Positions 15,421 through 24,018 of a DNA stretch of 42,650 bases are shown here, piece after piece. Within the stretch, counting starts at the first letter, position 1. The number at the start of each line of letters is the position of its first letter. The stretch is from Eggerthellaceae bacterium (GTDB lineage: Bacteria > Actinomycetota > Coriobacteriia > Coriobacteriales > Eggerthellaceae), in assembly GCA_017459805.1 (NCBI GenBank), contig JAFUCE010000066.1, forward strand, positions 1 to 42,650, in the 5' to 3' direction. The position numbers and the translations under genes were made by a program. The notes below the pieces were generated by a model, which saw nothing but the letters and a program-made list of their open reading frames with translations, did no database searches and was not told the origin of the DNA.

Positions 15421-18120
15421 TTATGCCTTCTCGATTTTGCACATATTGGTATGGACGCCGTTGCCCTTTGAAATAGGCGTTGGGCGCTGGCTCGTGAGCA
15501 CGGAAATGCAGCCGCCTCGGTCGAGCACTTCCTTGTCGCCAATCCTGTCGGCTTCACGAGTTTCGGGGTCGTACCAAGCACCCTGCGGCAGGCTTACCAC
15601 ACCTGGCATAATGCGATTGGTAACCTTGGCAGCAATCTTGGACTTACCACGCCTGGTGGAAACGATAACTTCGTCACCTTCGGCGATACCCAAGGCTTCC
15701 GCATCCTGTTTGTTAATCCACAGCTGCTGCGGAGCAACGCTCTTCAGCCAGTCAACGTTGCCATAGCTGGAGTGCGTACGCGTCTTGGTGTGGTGGCCAA
15801 TAAGCTGGAAGGGATATTCAGCGTGAACTTCTTCGTCGCCCCAGCCTTCAGGTGCCACATAGTAAATAGGCAGACCAGTAATTTGATCCTTGCCGTCGTC
15901 AGGCACATAACCGCCACTTGTGAGGTCCCACTGCTTCGACAGGTTGTAAGCCTGCTTGCTGAATACCTCGTACTTGCCCGAAGGCGTAGCGATTTCGTCG
16001 TGTGATGCAACGGCGGGCTCGTGGTCGTCGGTCTGCTTCCAGAGACCTTGCTCCTGGAATTCTTCGAAGCTTGCGCCTGTTTCGTCGCCAGCAGCCTGAC
16101 CCTGTTCCCACAGCCACTTGACCCAGTCTTCCTGAGTGCGGCCTTCGGTGAAGTCTTCTTCGACGCCCAATTCCTTGGAAAGCAGCGAACAAACTTCATA
16201 GACGCTCTTGGATTCAAACAGCGGGTCGATGCCGGGAGTTTCGCACAGAGCGAAACCAGTCCAAGCCGTACCACCCTGGCAGATGTCCATCTCTTCAAAG
16301 CTTGTGGTGCAAGGAAGGATGTAGTCGCTCATAAGAGCGGTGGGGGTAAGCATTGGATCAAGCGTAACTACGCAGCGCAGACCAGAATCTGCTTCGTCGG
16401 GGAGGTTGTAGATACGCAGGCAGTCGTTGATGTCGCCATGCTGACCGCCCATAACATTGGAGCCGTAGTTCCAAATGAACTTAATAGGAGCCTTGAGTTC
16501 CAGTTCGCCGGGTTCTTCAGCAAAGCGCATAGCACCTGTGTTGTCGATGTGGCGAACGCCCCAAGTGGTGTCGTTCATAGACTTGTAGTCTTCGATGGCC
16601 TGGTACCAGTCAAAGAAGCTGATAACGCGCTCAACGGTGTTCTTTTCCACCAGATTGGGTGCGTTCGTCGGAATGCTGTACGGTACGCCACCCGTGCCTT
16701 CGCGTGCACCCGTGCCACCGCCAGAAATGCCAACGTTGCCTGTGATAGCTGCAATAAGACCAATGGAGCGCGTGTTGTTGCCACCCGCTGCATGGCGCTG
16801 CAGACCCCAGCCCTGGATGGAAGCCGTCGGGCCGTCGACATAGAGTTCGGCCAGCTCGCGAATCTTTTCAGCAGACACGCCGCAGATAGCAGCTGCCCAT
16901 TCAGGCGTCTTTTCGCCGGTGCCTTCGTAAGCACCCGTGCCGTTCAGGTAGGCTTCATAGGAATGGTCGCCTTCGATGGTGCAAGCGCCTGCTTTGTCCA
17001 GACCGAAGAATGCGCTTGAAGTGGGCTCGCCCGCCTTCACGTCTTCTTCGAAGCTGTCGGAATAGAAGCCAATAAACTTTTCGCGAATAAGCTTTTCGTC
17101 CAGCTTGCCTTCGGTGTACAGATGATGAATCATGCCTGCAACCAGTGCCATGTCGGTACCGGGACGGATGGGCACCCATTCGGTAGCCACGCCAACAGCC
17201 GTGTCGGACAGATGTGGGTCGACCACGATAATCTTGGCGTTGGGGTTATTCAGCTTAACCCACGTGATAAGCCAGACCATGGCAGAACCGCTCATGCGGG
17301 TGTTAGCTGGGTTGTTGCCCCACAGGAAGATATTCTTGGAGTTAACCAGGTCGGTCACTTCGTTGTTGGACCATGCGTCGCCGTTGAACAGCGGCAGTTC
17401 CCAAGTAATCTGACCCGTGGAATAGTCGCAATAATGACGTAGGTAGCCACCGAAGCAATTCAGCAGACGGGCGAACATGGTGTTGTCGGGCGCCCAAGAA
17501 ATGGAAACGCTGCCACCCAGTACACCAGTACCGTACTGGATGTAGAAGGCGTCGTTGCCGTATTCTTCCTTGATACCCTTCATGATTTCGCCAATTTCGC
17601 TGATAGCCTGCTCCCAAGAAATTTCTTCGTACTTGCCTTCGCCGCGCTTGGTACCTTCCACGCGCTTCATAGGCTTCTGGACGCGGCTGTTTGCGTAAAT
17701 ACGCTGGCGATTGGAACGACCGCGGACGCAGCTGCGCATCTGATAGATGCCGCCAGGCCCGAAGTCGTCGGTACCGTCGTTGTCGTTGTCGATACGTACC
17801 ACGGTGCCGTCCTTTACGTACACCTTCAATGGGCAACGGCTACCGCAGTTAACGTGGCAGCCAGACCATGTCATGGTGTCGTAGTCGAGCGGGTTGCTTT
17901 CAATGGCAACGCTTGCTTCAGCGGCAGGTTCGCTACTTGAAGCTTCTTCTGCAGCTGATGCGCTTGCTTCTTCGGCAGACGAAGCAGCCGAAGAGGCAGC
18001 TCCACCTCCTTGGCTACATGCGCTCAGAGCAGCACCTGCACCCAGAGCACCCGCAAGAGTGACGAACGCACGACGCGAAACCTTCAGGTCGTCCGTCGTC
18101 TGGATAGACTTCTCCTGCAT
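15421..18120 (-). CDS. dmsA: DmsA-type molybdopterin oxidoreductase, Tat-exported with lipobox
   Basis: A protein of 899 residues of the DMSO reductase family. The N-terminus has a twin-arginine signal (SRRAFVTLAG, near residues 15-24) followed by LSAC, a lipobox, so it may be a Tat-exported lipoprotein. A Ser/Ala/Glu-rich linker leads to the [4Fe-4S] motif CHVNCGSRCP plus SCVRG. HYCDYSTGQ matches the region where DmsA uses Ser as molybdenum ligand, and GNNPANTRMSGS fits the DmsA subfamily. The C-terminal MopB domain is present (HHTKTRTHSSYGNVDW). The electron acceptor cannot be named: S-oxide, N-oxide or another small molecule. The ATG at 18120 with GGAGGG five bases upstream is chosen over an earlier frame opening at 18165. 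The block dmsAB-torD-kinase-regulator forms one functional unit. Confidence 0.9.
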   Translation of the reverse strand: MQEKSIQTTDDLKVSRRAFVTLAGALGAGAALSACSQGGGAASSAASSAEEASASAAEEASSSEPAAEASVAIESNPLDYDTMTWSGCHVNCGSRCPLKVYVKDGTVVRIDNDNDGTDDFGPGGIYQMRSCVRGRSNRQRIYANSRVQKPMKRVEGTKRGEGKYEEISWEQAISEIGEIMKGIKEEYGNDAFYIQYGTGVLGGSVSISWAPDNTMFARLLNCFGGYLRHYCDYSTGQITWELPLFNGDAWSNNEVTDLVNSKNIFLWGNNPANTRMSGSAMVWLITWVKLNNPNAKIIVVDPHLSDTAVGVATEWVPIRPGTDMALVAGMIHHLYTEGKLDEKLIREKFIGFYSDSFEEDVKAGEPTSSAFFGLDKAGACTIEGDHSYEAYLNGTGAYEGTGEKTPEWAAAICGVSAEKIRELAELYVDGPTASIQGWGLQRHAAGGNNTRSIGLIAAITGNVGISGGGTGAREGTGGVPYSIPTNAPNLVEKNTVERVISFFDWYQAIEDYKSMNDTTWGVRHIDNTGAMRFAEEPGELELKAPIKFIWNYGSNVMGGQHGDINDCLRIYNLPDEADSGLRCVVTLDPMLTPTALMSDYILPCTTSFEEMDICQGGTAWTGFALCETPGIDPLFESKSVYEVCSLLSKELGVEEDFTEGRTQEDWVKWLWEQGQAAGDETGASFEEFQEQGLWKQTDDHEPAVASHDEIATPSGKYEVFSKQAYNLSKQWDLTSGGYVPDDGKDQITGLPIYYVAPEGWGDEEVHAEYPFQLIGHHTKTRTHSSYGNVDWLKSVAPQQLWINKQDAEALGIAEGDEVIVSTRRGKSKIAAKVTNRIMPGVVSLPQGAWYDPETREADRIGDKEVLDRGGCISVLTSQRPTPISKGNGVHTNMCKIEKA

Positions 18121-18167
18121 TTTTCCCTCCTTCTTTGAGTATAAAATGAACCTTCTCTCTGCCATCG

Positions 18168-18196
18168 ATTATATGTTTCCGCAGATAGAAGGTGAA
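18168..18196 (-). promoter_or_regulatory. Sigma-70-type promoter of the dms block
   Basis: On the minus strand TTCACC (18191-18196), a 17-base spacer and a perfect TATAAT (18168-18173), leaving a leader of about 40 bases before the dmsA site and ATG. Upstream lies a small palindrome GCAGG-N6-CCTGC (18286-18301), a possible regulator site, though nothing shows what binds it. Nothing else was recognised in the 18197-18388 gap. Confidence 0.6.
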
Positions 18197-18388
18197 TAAA
18201 GAGGAAAAGTGCATTTCCTTTTAGAATCCTTATCAAAATATTACGCACACGCAAAAGTGCAGGTAGATTGCGCGCGCCATAAAAGGCAGGATAAGACCTG
18301 CAGCGAAACAATGCCTGAGCTTTGCTTGTCCGAACGCAGGCTGAAAACGTACTTATTGATAAAGGCTTACTGAGAGGAAGATTATTCT

Positions 18389-19306
18389 TTAGGGAGCAAA
18401 TACTTCAAGCGCCCTGGGGTACATGGTCACATCAAAGGTTGATCCGGTAATTTTTTCGCCCTCGGCTTGCGCTGGCGGTTCTTTGTCAAAGCTGATGCGA
18501 ACACGCGACGCGCGCTTAAATACCACGTTACGCGCCTTGGTATGGTTTCCGTTTTTAGTGCGCGCAAATATGGCTACAGCACGGGGGACGGACCACTTTC
18601 CTTCGGCATAGCAAATATCAAAAAGCCCGTCGTCGGGTTCCGCCTGGGGGCAGATTTTAAAACCGCCGCCATAAGTTGGACCGTTCTGGATGGCAAACAT
18701 AATGACTGAGATTTCAAGAGCCGGCTCGTCGTCAAACTGAACTTGTATCTGGTAGTTGTCGAGGTGGTGAAGAAGCTGGTCTATACCCACGCCAAAGTAC
18801 AAGGCCCCACCAGTTTGCTTCGTATGGTGGCGAGCCTCAACCGTCCCCAAGGCAATAGCAGCATCCAAGCCGAAGGAGAGCGTTTCGATGAAGTATTCAT
18901 CGTTTACCTTGCCCACGTCATGCATGCGTGTTTCTGCCCCCAGAAGCTGTTGACAAGCTTCTTCGATGTTTTCGGACATGCCGAGTGTGCGTGCATAGTC
19001 ATTGCCCGATCCAACGGGGATGAGCCCAAAAGCGGGGCGTTCGTTTTTAGCAATCTGCATAAGTCCATTAATGGTTTCGTGTACGGCGCCGTCGCCGCCA
19101 ATGGTAACAACGTGCGCGTATTCGCCTGCACTACCTGAAGCAAGATATGTAGCATGACCGGGGGAAACTGTTTGGACGACGTCGACATTGGGCGCGCCAA
19201 GAGCATCGCGCAAAATATGCCGCACATGATATGACGCCATTTCAGCCTCGCTGCGCTTGGCAACGGGGTTTACTATGACGAGCGTTTTGCCTCTCTGTTT
19301 ATCCAT
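18389..19306 (-). CDS. Diacylglycerol/lipid kinase family protein (DagK/YegS-like)
   Basis: A protein of 305 residues of the DAGK catalytic family. The nucleotide-binding motif GGDGAVHETING lies near residue 70 and PVGSGNDYARTLG near 97; NPVAK at 13-17 is the usual first strand. The C-terminal half has the second domain pattern (NGPTYGGGFKICPQAEPDDGLFDI). Soluble DgkB-type enzymes recycle diacylglycerol to phosphatidic acid, and relatives phosphorylate other lipids; the substrate is not decided here. GAGGGAG stands directly before the ATG and overlaps the stop of the small membrane protein gene upstream, so they are co-transcribed. Confidence 0.85.
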   Translation of the reverse strand: MDKQRGKTLVIVNPVAKRSEAEMASYHVRHILRDALGAPNVDVVQTVSPGHATYLASGSAGEYAHVVTIGGDGAVHETINGLMQIAKNERPAFGLIPVGSGNDYARTLGMSENIEEACQQLLGAETRMHDVGKVNDEYFIETLSFGLDAAIALGTVEARHHTKQTGGALYFGVGIDQLLHHLDNYQIQVQFDDEPALEISVIMFAIQNGPTYGGGFKICPQAEPDDGLFDICYAEGKWSVPRAVAIFARTKNGNHTKARNVVFKRASRVRISFDKEPPAQAEGEKITGSTFDVTMYPRALEVFAP

Positions 19307-19316
19307 GGCTCCCTCT

Positions 19317-19562
19317 TTAGGGCATGACGCCTATTTGCGAAGAAATAATACCTGTAATAAGCGAAATAATGGCGATTATCGCAATGATTTTGAAAGTAGC
19401 AGAGCTGTCATCAATCTGCGTTGATGAACCGCTCGGCCTAACTTCAAGAAGCTCTTGTGTGGCTCCGCTGACCGTATCAACGGGTTGCCCCAGCTTGCGA
19501 TAGTCGCCGTAGGTGACATCTGATGGTTCAGCTTGTACGTCGGTTTTCTGCTCTTCTTCCAT
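19317..19562 (-). CDS. Small tail-anchored membrane protein of unknown function
   Basis: A protein of 81 residues that I do not recognise. The first ~55 residues are acidic and hydrophilic; a single Ile-rich membrane helix (about 57-77) lies at the C-terminus, as in tail-anchored proteins. The ATG at 19562 has no ribosome binding site but a TACAAT only six bases upstream, which suggests a leaderless transcript. It precedes the lipid kinase gene by 10 bases. Confidence 0.6.
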   Translation of the reverse strand: MEEEQKTDVQAEPSDVTYGDYRKLGQPVDTVSGATQELLEVRPSGSSTQIDDSSATFKIIAIIAIISLITGIISSQIGVMP

Positions 19563-19568
19563 AGTGCT

Positions 19569-19574
19569 ATTGTA
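19569..19574 (-). promoter_or_regulatory. -10 box giving a probable leaderless mRNA
   Basis: TACAAT on the minus strand, six bases before the ATG of the small membrane protein. Transcription from it would begin at or next to the start codon. No -35 match of note. Confidence 0.45.
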
Positions 19575-19613
19575 GCAGGACAAGGGATAAACAAGCCTCA
19601 TTTAAGATTTGGT

Positions 19614-20486
19614 CTACAAACTGAAACCAACGGCAGTAAACACCAGGCCAAAGAACATGCCCACAACAAGTAGGAGGAAAACAACTCCTGCGTTTTCACG
19701 CATACGACGGTTGGCACGGAATAGCACCAGCAAGCCAACACCAGCAGACACAAGCAACCCAGCCATGGTTGCCCCAAATCCAAGCGTGCCTTCAAGGTAA
19801 AGCTCGGTAATAATGACGCTCGCAGCACAATTGGGAATAAGCCCTACCAAGGCGCTGGCAAGCACCGAAAGTTCTGGGTTCGATACCAAAAACAGCGAGA
19901 AGCGCGCCTGCCCCACCACTTCCACAATAGCTGTTAGCGCCAAACTCACGAGGAAGATGAAAATGGTCACCTGTACGGTATGGTTTAGAGCGCTCGGGAC
20001 AATGCCGCCGCCTTCGTCATGGCAATGGCAATGGTCTGCTTCACAGAGCTCATGAATGGCGAGTTCGCCTGTTGCATTACGCCGCAGCACATGCGCCGCT
20101 GCATCAATCACGAAACCGGCAAGCATACCGATGACCACTTTCAGCCCAAGGATCTTTAAGATAAGCGTTGGTTCAACCTGCTCAGCAATCATGATGGGCA
20201 GCATTTCATCGGACGTCGCCAAAAACACCGCTATCAAAGTACCCAGGGTAATAACGCGCCCCGCATACAGTGTTGCTGCCGCTGCTGAAAAGCCGCATTG
20301 GGGAAAGGCGCCCAGCAAGGCGCCAACAAAGGGGCCTGCATGCCCTGCGCGCTCAACCGCTTCGGCCGTTTTGTCACCTGCGGCACGTTCAAGCGCTTCC
20401 ATGGCAAGATAGGTTACAAACAAAAACGGTACGAGGCGAGCCGTATCGATGGCAGCATCAAGCAATATGTCCAGCACTAATTCCAT
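19614..20486 (-). CDS. ArsP_2-type putative heavy-metal/manganese exporter
   Basis: A protein of 290 residues with about eight to ten membrane helices. It fits the family Pfam calls ArsP_2 (putative 10-TM heavy-metal exporter), often annotated as putative manganese transporter in anaerobic actinobacteria. Two inverted repeat-like halves each hold a conserved helix with a proline and cysteine: GAFPQCGFSAAA near residue 60 and GLIPNCAASVI in the second half. A Cys/His-rich loop (CEADHCHCHDEG, near 145-156) between the halves is a likely metal site. ATG at 20486 lacks a ribosome site but has TACAAT eight bases upstream, so a leaderless mRNA is likely; a GTG at 20531 has no support. It is divergent from the secreted lectin gene. 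Confidence 0.7.
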   Translation of the reverse strand: MELVLDILLDAAIDTARLVPFLFVTYLAMEALERAAGDKTAEAVERAGHAGPFVGALLGAFPQCGFSAAAATLYAGRVITLGTLIAVFLATSDEMLPIMIAEQVEPTLILKILGLKVVIGMLAGFVIDAAAHVLRRNATGELAIHELCEADHCHCHDEGGGIVPSALNHTVQVTIFIFLVSLALTAIVEVVGQARFSLFLVSNPELSVLASALVGLIPNCAASVIITELYLEGTLGFGATMAGLLVSAGVGLLVLFRANRRMRENAGVVFLLLVVGMFFGLVFTAVGFSL

Positions 20487-20494
20487 GACGGCAT

Positions 20495-20500
20495 ATTGTA
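20495..20500 (-). promoter_or_regulatory. -10 box of the metal exporter gene (leaderless)
   Basis: TACAAT on the minus strand eight bases before the ATG at 20486, with no Shine-Dalgarno sequence between them. Confidence 0.45.
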
Positions 20501-20546
20501 ACAAAGGAAGTGCGTGGTATTTCTCGACCACCGATGAACGTACATG

Positions 20547-20579
20547 GCAAGCAAGGCTTTCCGTGCCTAGGGGGCTTGC
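20547..20579. other. Nested hairpin in a divergent intergenic region
   Basis: GCAAGC (20547-20552) pairs with GCTTGC (20574-20579), enclosing AGGC (20554-20557) with GCCT (20565-20568). It lies between divergent promoters, upstream of both genes, so it is a possible operator or remnant rather than a terminator. Confidence 0.35.
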
Positions 20580-20641
20580 GAAAAAGAACGTTGCGCCACA
20601 GGGCGCCCAATACTGCCCCTAGCTGAAAGAATGTGGCATAA

Positions 20642-20670
20642 TTGAATACACATTTTTTTGTTTGGATAAG
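20642..20670 (+). promoter_or_regulatory. Candidate promoter of the secreted lectin gene
   Basis: TTGAAT (20642-20647), a 17-base T-rich spacer and GATAAG (20665-20670), followed after about 20 bases by the AGGAG site of the gene at 20699. Confidence 0.45.
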
Positions 20671-20698
20671 TCGAATATGGCAACGTATAGGAGTTTTT

Positions 20699-23035
20699 AT
20701 GCAACCAGCAACAAAGCGTATTCATATCGCTTGCTTTTTGCTTATAGCAAGCCTACTTGCCTCTGCCTTTGTGTGCACAACATCTGCTGCTGAAGCACAT
20801 GCTGCTCCCGCCTCTGGCACTCAAGCAGTGACCACCGAAGTGGCTCTCTCGGACAACGTGACCCCTGTTAAGCCAGGCATCTATTACATACAGTCTTGTA
20901 TAAGAAAATCTTTCGTACTCGATGTAAGCGGGGGAAGCAAAAGCGATCGGGCCAATGTCCAAATTTACCATGCCAATTCAAGCGATGCACAAAAGTGGCG
21001 TGTAAGCGTTGATGCAAACGGCACCTACAGCATTCGAAACGTGAAATCTGGCAAGTATCTTGATGTGTCGGGCGGCACAGCACGCAACAGCCAAAACGTC
21101 TGGCAATACACGGGAAATAATAGCAAGGCACAGCAGTGGCAGATTAAAAAGGACGGCAAGGGTTTTGTTATTGCGTCAGGCATAAACAAGAATTACGTCC
21201 TCGACGTTGAGGGCGCCAATGCTGCCAACGGTACTAATGTTCATCTTTACCGTGCCAACGGCACCGCTGCACAGCGCTGGTGGTTTATACCTGTTGCGCC
21301 CTCCCTTGAATCGGAAAAGACTCTCGAGAACGGACTCTATGAAATACAGTTCGCGAAAAACAAAAACTTCGTCATTGATCTTGCCGGAGCTAATACGCAA
21401 AATCGCACCAACATCCGTCTCTGGGGACGCAATAGCACACAGGCACAGAAGTGGATTATTAAGCGCGAAAGCGACGGCTTCTATTCAGTAAAAAACATTT
21501 TGAGCGACAAAGTGCTTGATGTCGCAAACGGCAATCCGGTAGCACGTGCTAATGTCTGGTCCTACAACAACAATGGCACCGACGCGCAGCGCTGGGCCAT
21601 AGTCAAAAACAAGAACGGAACCTACACCTTCGTAAACAAGAAATCGGGTATGGCACTCGAAGCTGCTGGCGGCAAAGCAGCTAAGGGAACTAACATCCAA
21701 ACCTACCTGGCAGATTTCAGCGGTGGGCAGCAATTTACCCTTACGGAAGCTTCGCCTCTTTACGAAGGCATCTTTGTGATTGAGTCGCTTCTTTCGTCGA
21801 ACTATGTCCTTGATATTAAGAGCGCATCGAAAAATGCTGGAGCAGCAACCCAACTTTGGACGAAGAATGGATCCGTCGCCCAAATCTTCCAACTCCGCCA
21901 GGTCAAGGAAGATATCTTCCAGATTCAGTCGGCAGTGTCAGGCTTGTATCTACAAGATTCTGGTGGCAAAGTAACGCAACAAAAACGTTCTGCCAATAAC
22001 AAGGCGCAACAATGGACGGGTCAATACCTCAATGGCGCTGTTGTCTTTACCAACGTTTCTACGGGAAAACGCCTTGCTGTTTCTGGGGGCACAGCTTCCA
22101 AGGGGGCACGCATGGTAACGGCAAAAGCAGCCAATACGAATGCTCAGTGCTTCAAGCTCAAGAGCACGACGCTTCCCATTAGCGAAGGCTACTATTTCGT
22201 TAAACACAGTTCGGGGAAAGTGCTTGATGTTGCTGGTGCGTCCTTTTCCGACTGCGCCAATATCCAGGTATACAATCTCAACAATACGGCAGCCCAGAAG
22301 TTCAATTTCATAAAAACTGGCGGAGAATACTTCCGCCTCATAAGCGACAACTCAGGCAAAGCGGTTGACGTTTCAGGTGCCAGCATGGCGAATGGCGCTA
22401 ACGTATGGCAGTACAGCTACAATGGCACGGACGCACAACTCTGGAAGGTCGAACTTGCACTTGACGGCGGTTATGTGCTGGTCAATAAGGGTTCTGGCAA
22501 GGCTCTTGACCTCAGCGGCACGAACGTTATTCAAAATACCAAAACGGGTGCCGCATCGCAGCGCTGGAGCCTAAGCGCAACGAGTTCTTCGGGCATCAGC
22601 GGCAACGCCGAACTCGATTACTATATTCGAGAAATCGTTGCTCTCAATAACGGTGACCTTGCGCGCTGTTTTAACTGGGTCGTACGAAATATTCACTGGA
22701 CGAACTCCGTTGCAGGTGAAGTGTTGCCCTATGGCATTATTTCAAACGAACGAAGCATCGACTATGCGCTGTATGCCTTTAGAAACCACCGGGGTGATTG
22801 CTACTACCATGCATCAATCTTTAAGTGGCTTGCACGTGGCTGCGGCTATGCTGCTGAAGCGCGTGCGGGCGGTGTTCCTTCGGCAAGCCAGGGCATTGCA
22901 GCGCATGGCTGGACCGAAGTATATGTTAACGGTGGTACCTACATCTGCGACGCGAATTTGGCACAAGACATCGGCGGGGGCTACAACTGGTACATGACTA
23001 CCTATTATTCGGCTCCTGTTCAGTACTATTTATAA
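20699..23035 (+). CDS. Secreted protein with twelve ricin-type lectin repeats and a transglutaminase-like domain
   Basis: A protein of 778 residues. A signal peptide (about 1-35, hydrophobic core ACFLLIASLLASAFV) is followed by twelve beta-trefoil subunits of the ricin B type, each with a pattern like YVLDVSGG...N..Y..N...AQxW; counting the AQ-W/F motifs gives twelve, enough for four trefoils. The last ~140 residues look like a transglutaminase/cysteine-protease core: Cys in RGDCYYHAS, His in AHGWTEVYVNG and Asp in CDANLA form a plausible triad. Lectin domains would bind cell-surface or host glycans while the catalytic domain cross-links or cleaves. AGGAG six bases before the ATG at 20699 fixes the start after an earlier frame opening at 20642. 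The next gene is a lipoprotein 60 bases on. Confidence 0.85.
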   Translation: MQPATKRIHIACFLLIASLLASAFVCTTSAAEAHAAPASGTQAVTTEVALSDNVTPVKPGIYYIQSCIRKSFVLDVSGGSKSDRANVQIYHANSSDAQKWRVSVDANGTYSIRNVKSGKYLDVSGGTARNSQNVWQYTGNNSKAQQWQIKKDGKGFVIASGINKNYVLDVEGANAANGTNVHLYRANGTAAQRWWFIPVAPSLESEKTLENGLYEIQFAKNKNFVIDLAGANTQNRTNIRLWGRNSTQAQKWIIKRESDGFYSVKNILSDKVLDVANGNPVARANVWSYNNNGTDAQRWAIVKNKNGTYTFVNKKSGMALEAAGGKAAKGTNIQTYLADFSGGQQFTLTEASPLYEGIFVIESLLSSNYVLDIKSASKNAGAATQLWTKNGSVAQIFQLRQVKEDIFQIQSAVSGLYLQDSGGKVTQQKRSANNKAQQWTGQYLNGAVVFTNVSTGKRLAVSGGTASKGARMVTAKAANTNAQCFKLKSTTLPISEGYYFVKHSSGKVLDVAGASFSDCANIQVYNLNNTAAQKFNFIKTGGEYFRLISDNSGKAVDVSGASMANGANVWQYSYNGTDAQLWKVELALDGGYVLVNKGSGKALDLSGTNVIQNTKTGAASQRWSLSATSSSGISGNAELDYYIREIVALNNGDLARCFNWVVRNIHWTNSVAGEVLPYGIISNERSIDYALYAFRNHRGDCYYHASIFKWLARGCGYAAEARAGGVPSASQGIAAHGWTEVYVNGGTYICDANLAQDIGGGYNWYMTTYYSAPVQYYL

Positions 23036-23095
23036 GGTTTCACAGGTATATCTATTGGCGTAGACCAAGCGTTATATAACACAGGAGATACAGCG

Positions 23096-23998
23096 ATGGA
23101 CTTCAAGAAAACAATTCTCACAATGTGCTTTGCAGCTTTCACGAGCGTGTTATTGGTGGCATGCTCATCTGGCGGTGGCGAAGCTTCCTCGGTTAACATG
23201 CAAGCACCCGAGGCGCAATCTTCAAGCAGCGCCACCATTGCCGACACACCAGCTGCAAGCGATGCTTCCTCAAATGCTGCAAGCAGTGCTGCAGAAGCAA
23301 GCTCGTCCACCTCAAGCAGCAAAGAGCCTGAACTTGCAAGCTTTGGAGAAAAAGCTGAAGGAGCCGTAAGTATTACGCTTACCAACAAGTTTGGAAAAGA
23401 CATCAAAGGTATTGCGCTCCGTTCGACTGGCACCGCAGAATACGGCGCTAGCCTCATTCCTGAAGGTGCTGTTTTTGCCGACGGCGAACAAGCGCTGGTG
23501 CACTTCCCCGCCATTGCGGTGAATGCAGCCGAAGAATCCGATGTAGAATTGCGCCCAACGGCCGACATCCGCATTACCACGACCGATGATGCTGTGTATG
23601 AAATGCATCAGATAGTTCTTGAGAACATTAAAGAAGCATCCTTGTGCATTGCCGAGGAAATTCCCTTCTTGGAATTCACGACGACAGACTCCGCTGAAAC
23701 CACTTCAACCCTCGAAAGCGAACGGGCCTGGCGCGATGCCAAGGCAGCCGAAGAAGAGGCTGCGCGTATTGCTGCCGAAGAAGCCGCGGCCGCAGAAGCA
23801 GCTGCTGCTGAGCAAGCTGCTGCTGAAGAACAGTACTATGAAGAGCCTGTATATCAGGAACCGCAATACCAGGAGCCACAGTACCAGGAACCGGTATACC
23901 AAGAGCCACAGAACCAGGAACCCATCTATTACGACGGTGGCGCTGGCGGTGGTGGTGCTGACCAGGAGGCCTGTATTCCTGACATCATTTTGCGTTAG
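23096..23998 (+). CDS. Lipoprotein with Gln/Glu/Pro/Tyr repeat tail
   Basis: A protein of 300 residues. The lipoprotein signal ends in LVACSS (Cys near residue 23), followed by a ~55-residue Ser/Ala linker. A beta-rich domain (about 88-200, starting VSITLTNKFGKDIKGIALRS) shows three motif blocks but no family I can name. Then come a highly charged Ala/Glu helix (about 205-245) and a repeat of YQEP units (about 248-276), a Gly-rich segment and a final CIPDIILR. AGGAG stands nine bases before the ATG. It sits between the transglutaminase-like protein and the dlt operon on the same strand; its many Gln residues make it a conceivable cross-linking partner of the upstream enzyme, which is speculation. 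Confidence 0.7.
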   Translation: MDFKKTILTMCFAAFTSVLLVACSSGGGEASSVNMQAPEAQSSSSATIADTPAASDASSNAASSAAEASSSTSSSKEPELASFGEKAEGAVSITLTNKFGKDIKGIALRSTGTAEYGASLIPEGAVFADGEQALVHFPAIAVNAAEESDVELRPTADIRITTTDDAVYEMHQIVLENIKEASLCIAEEIPFLEFTTTDSAETTSTLESERAWRDAKAAEEEAARIAAEEAAAAEAAAAEQAAAEEQYYEEPVYQEPQYQEPQYQEPVYQEPQNQEPIYYDGGAGGGGADQEACIPDIILR

Positions 23999-24018
23999 TG
24001 GCTCGATAGCAATTGTCC

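Noticed and set aside
16021-17019. A 332-residue plus-strand open frame
   Set aside because: Antisense shadow of the molybdoenzyme gene; composition and lack of start signals argue against it.
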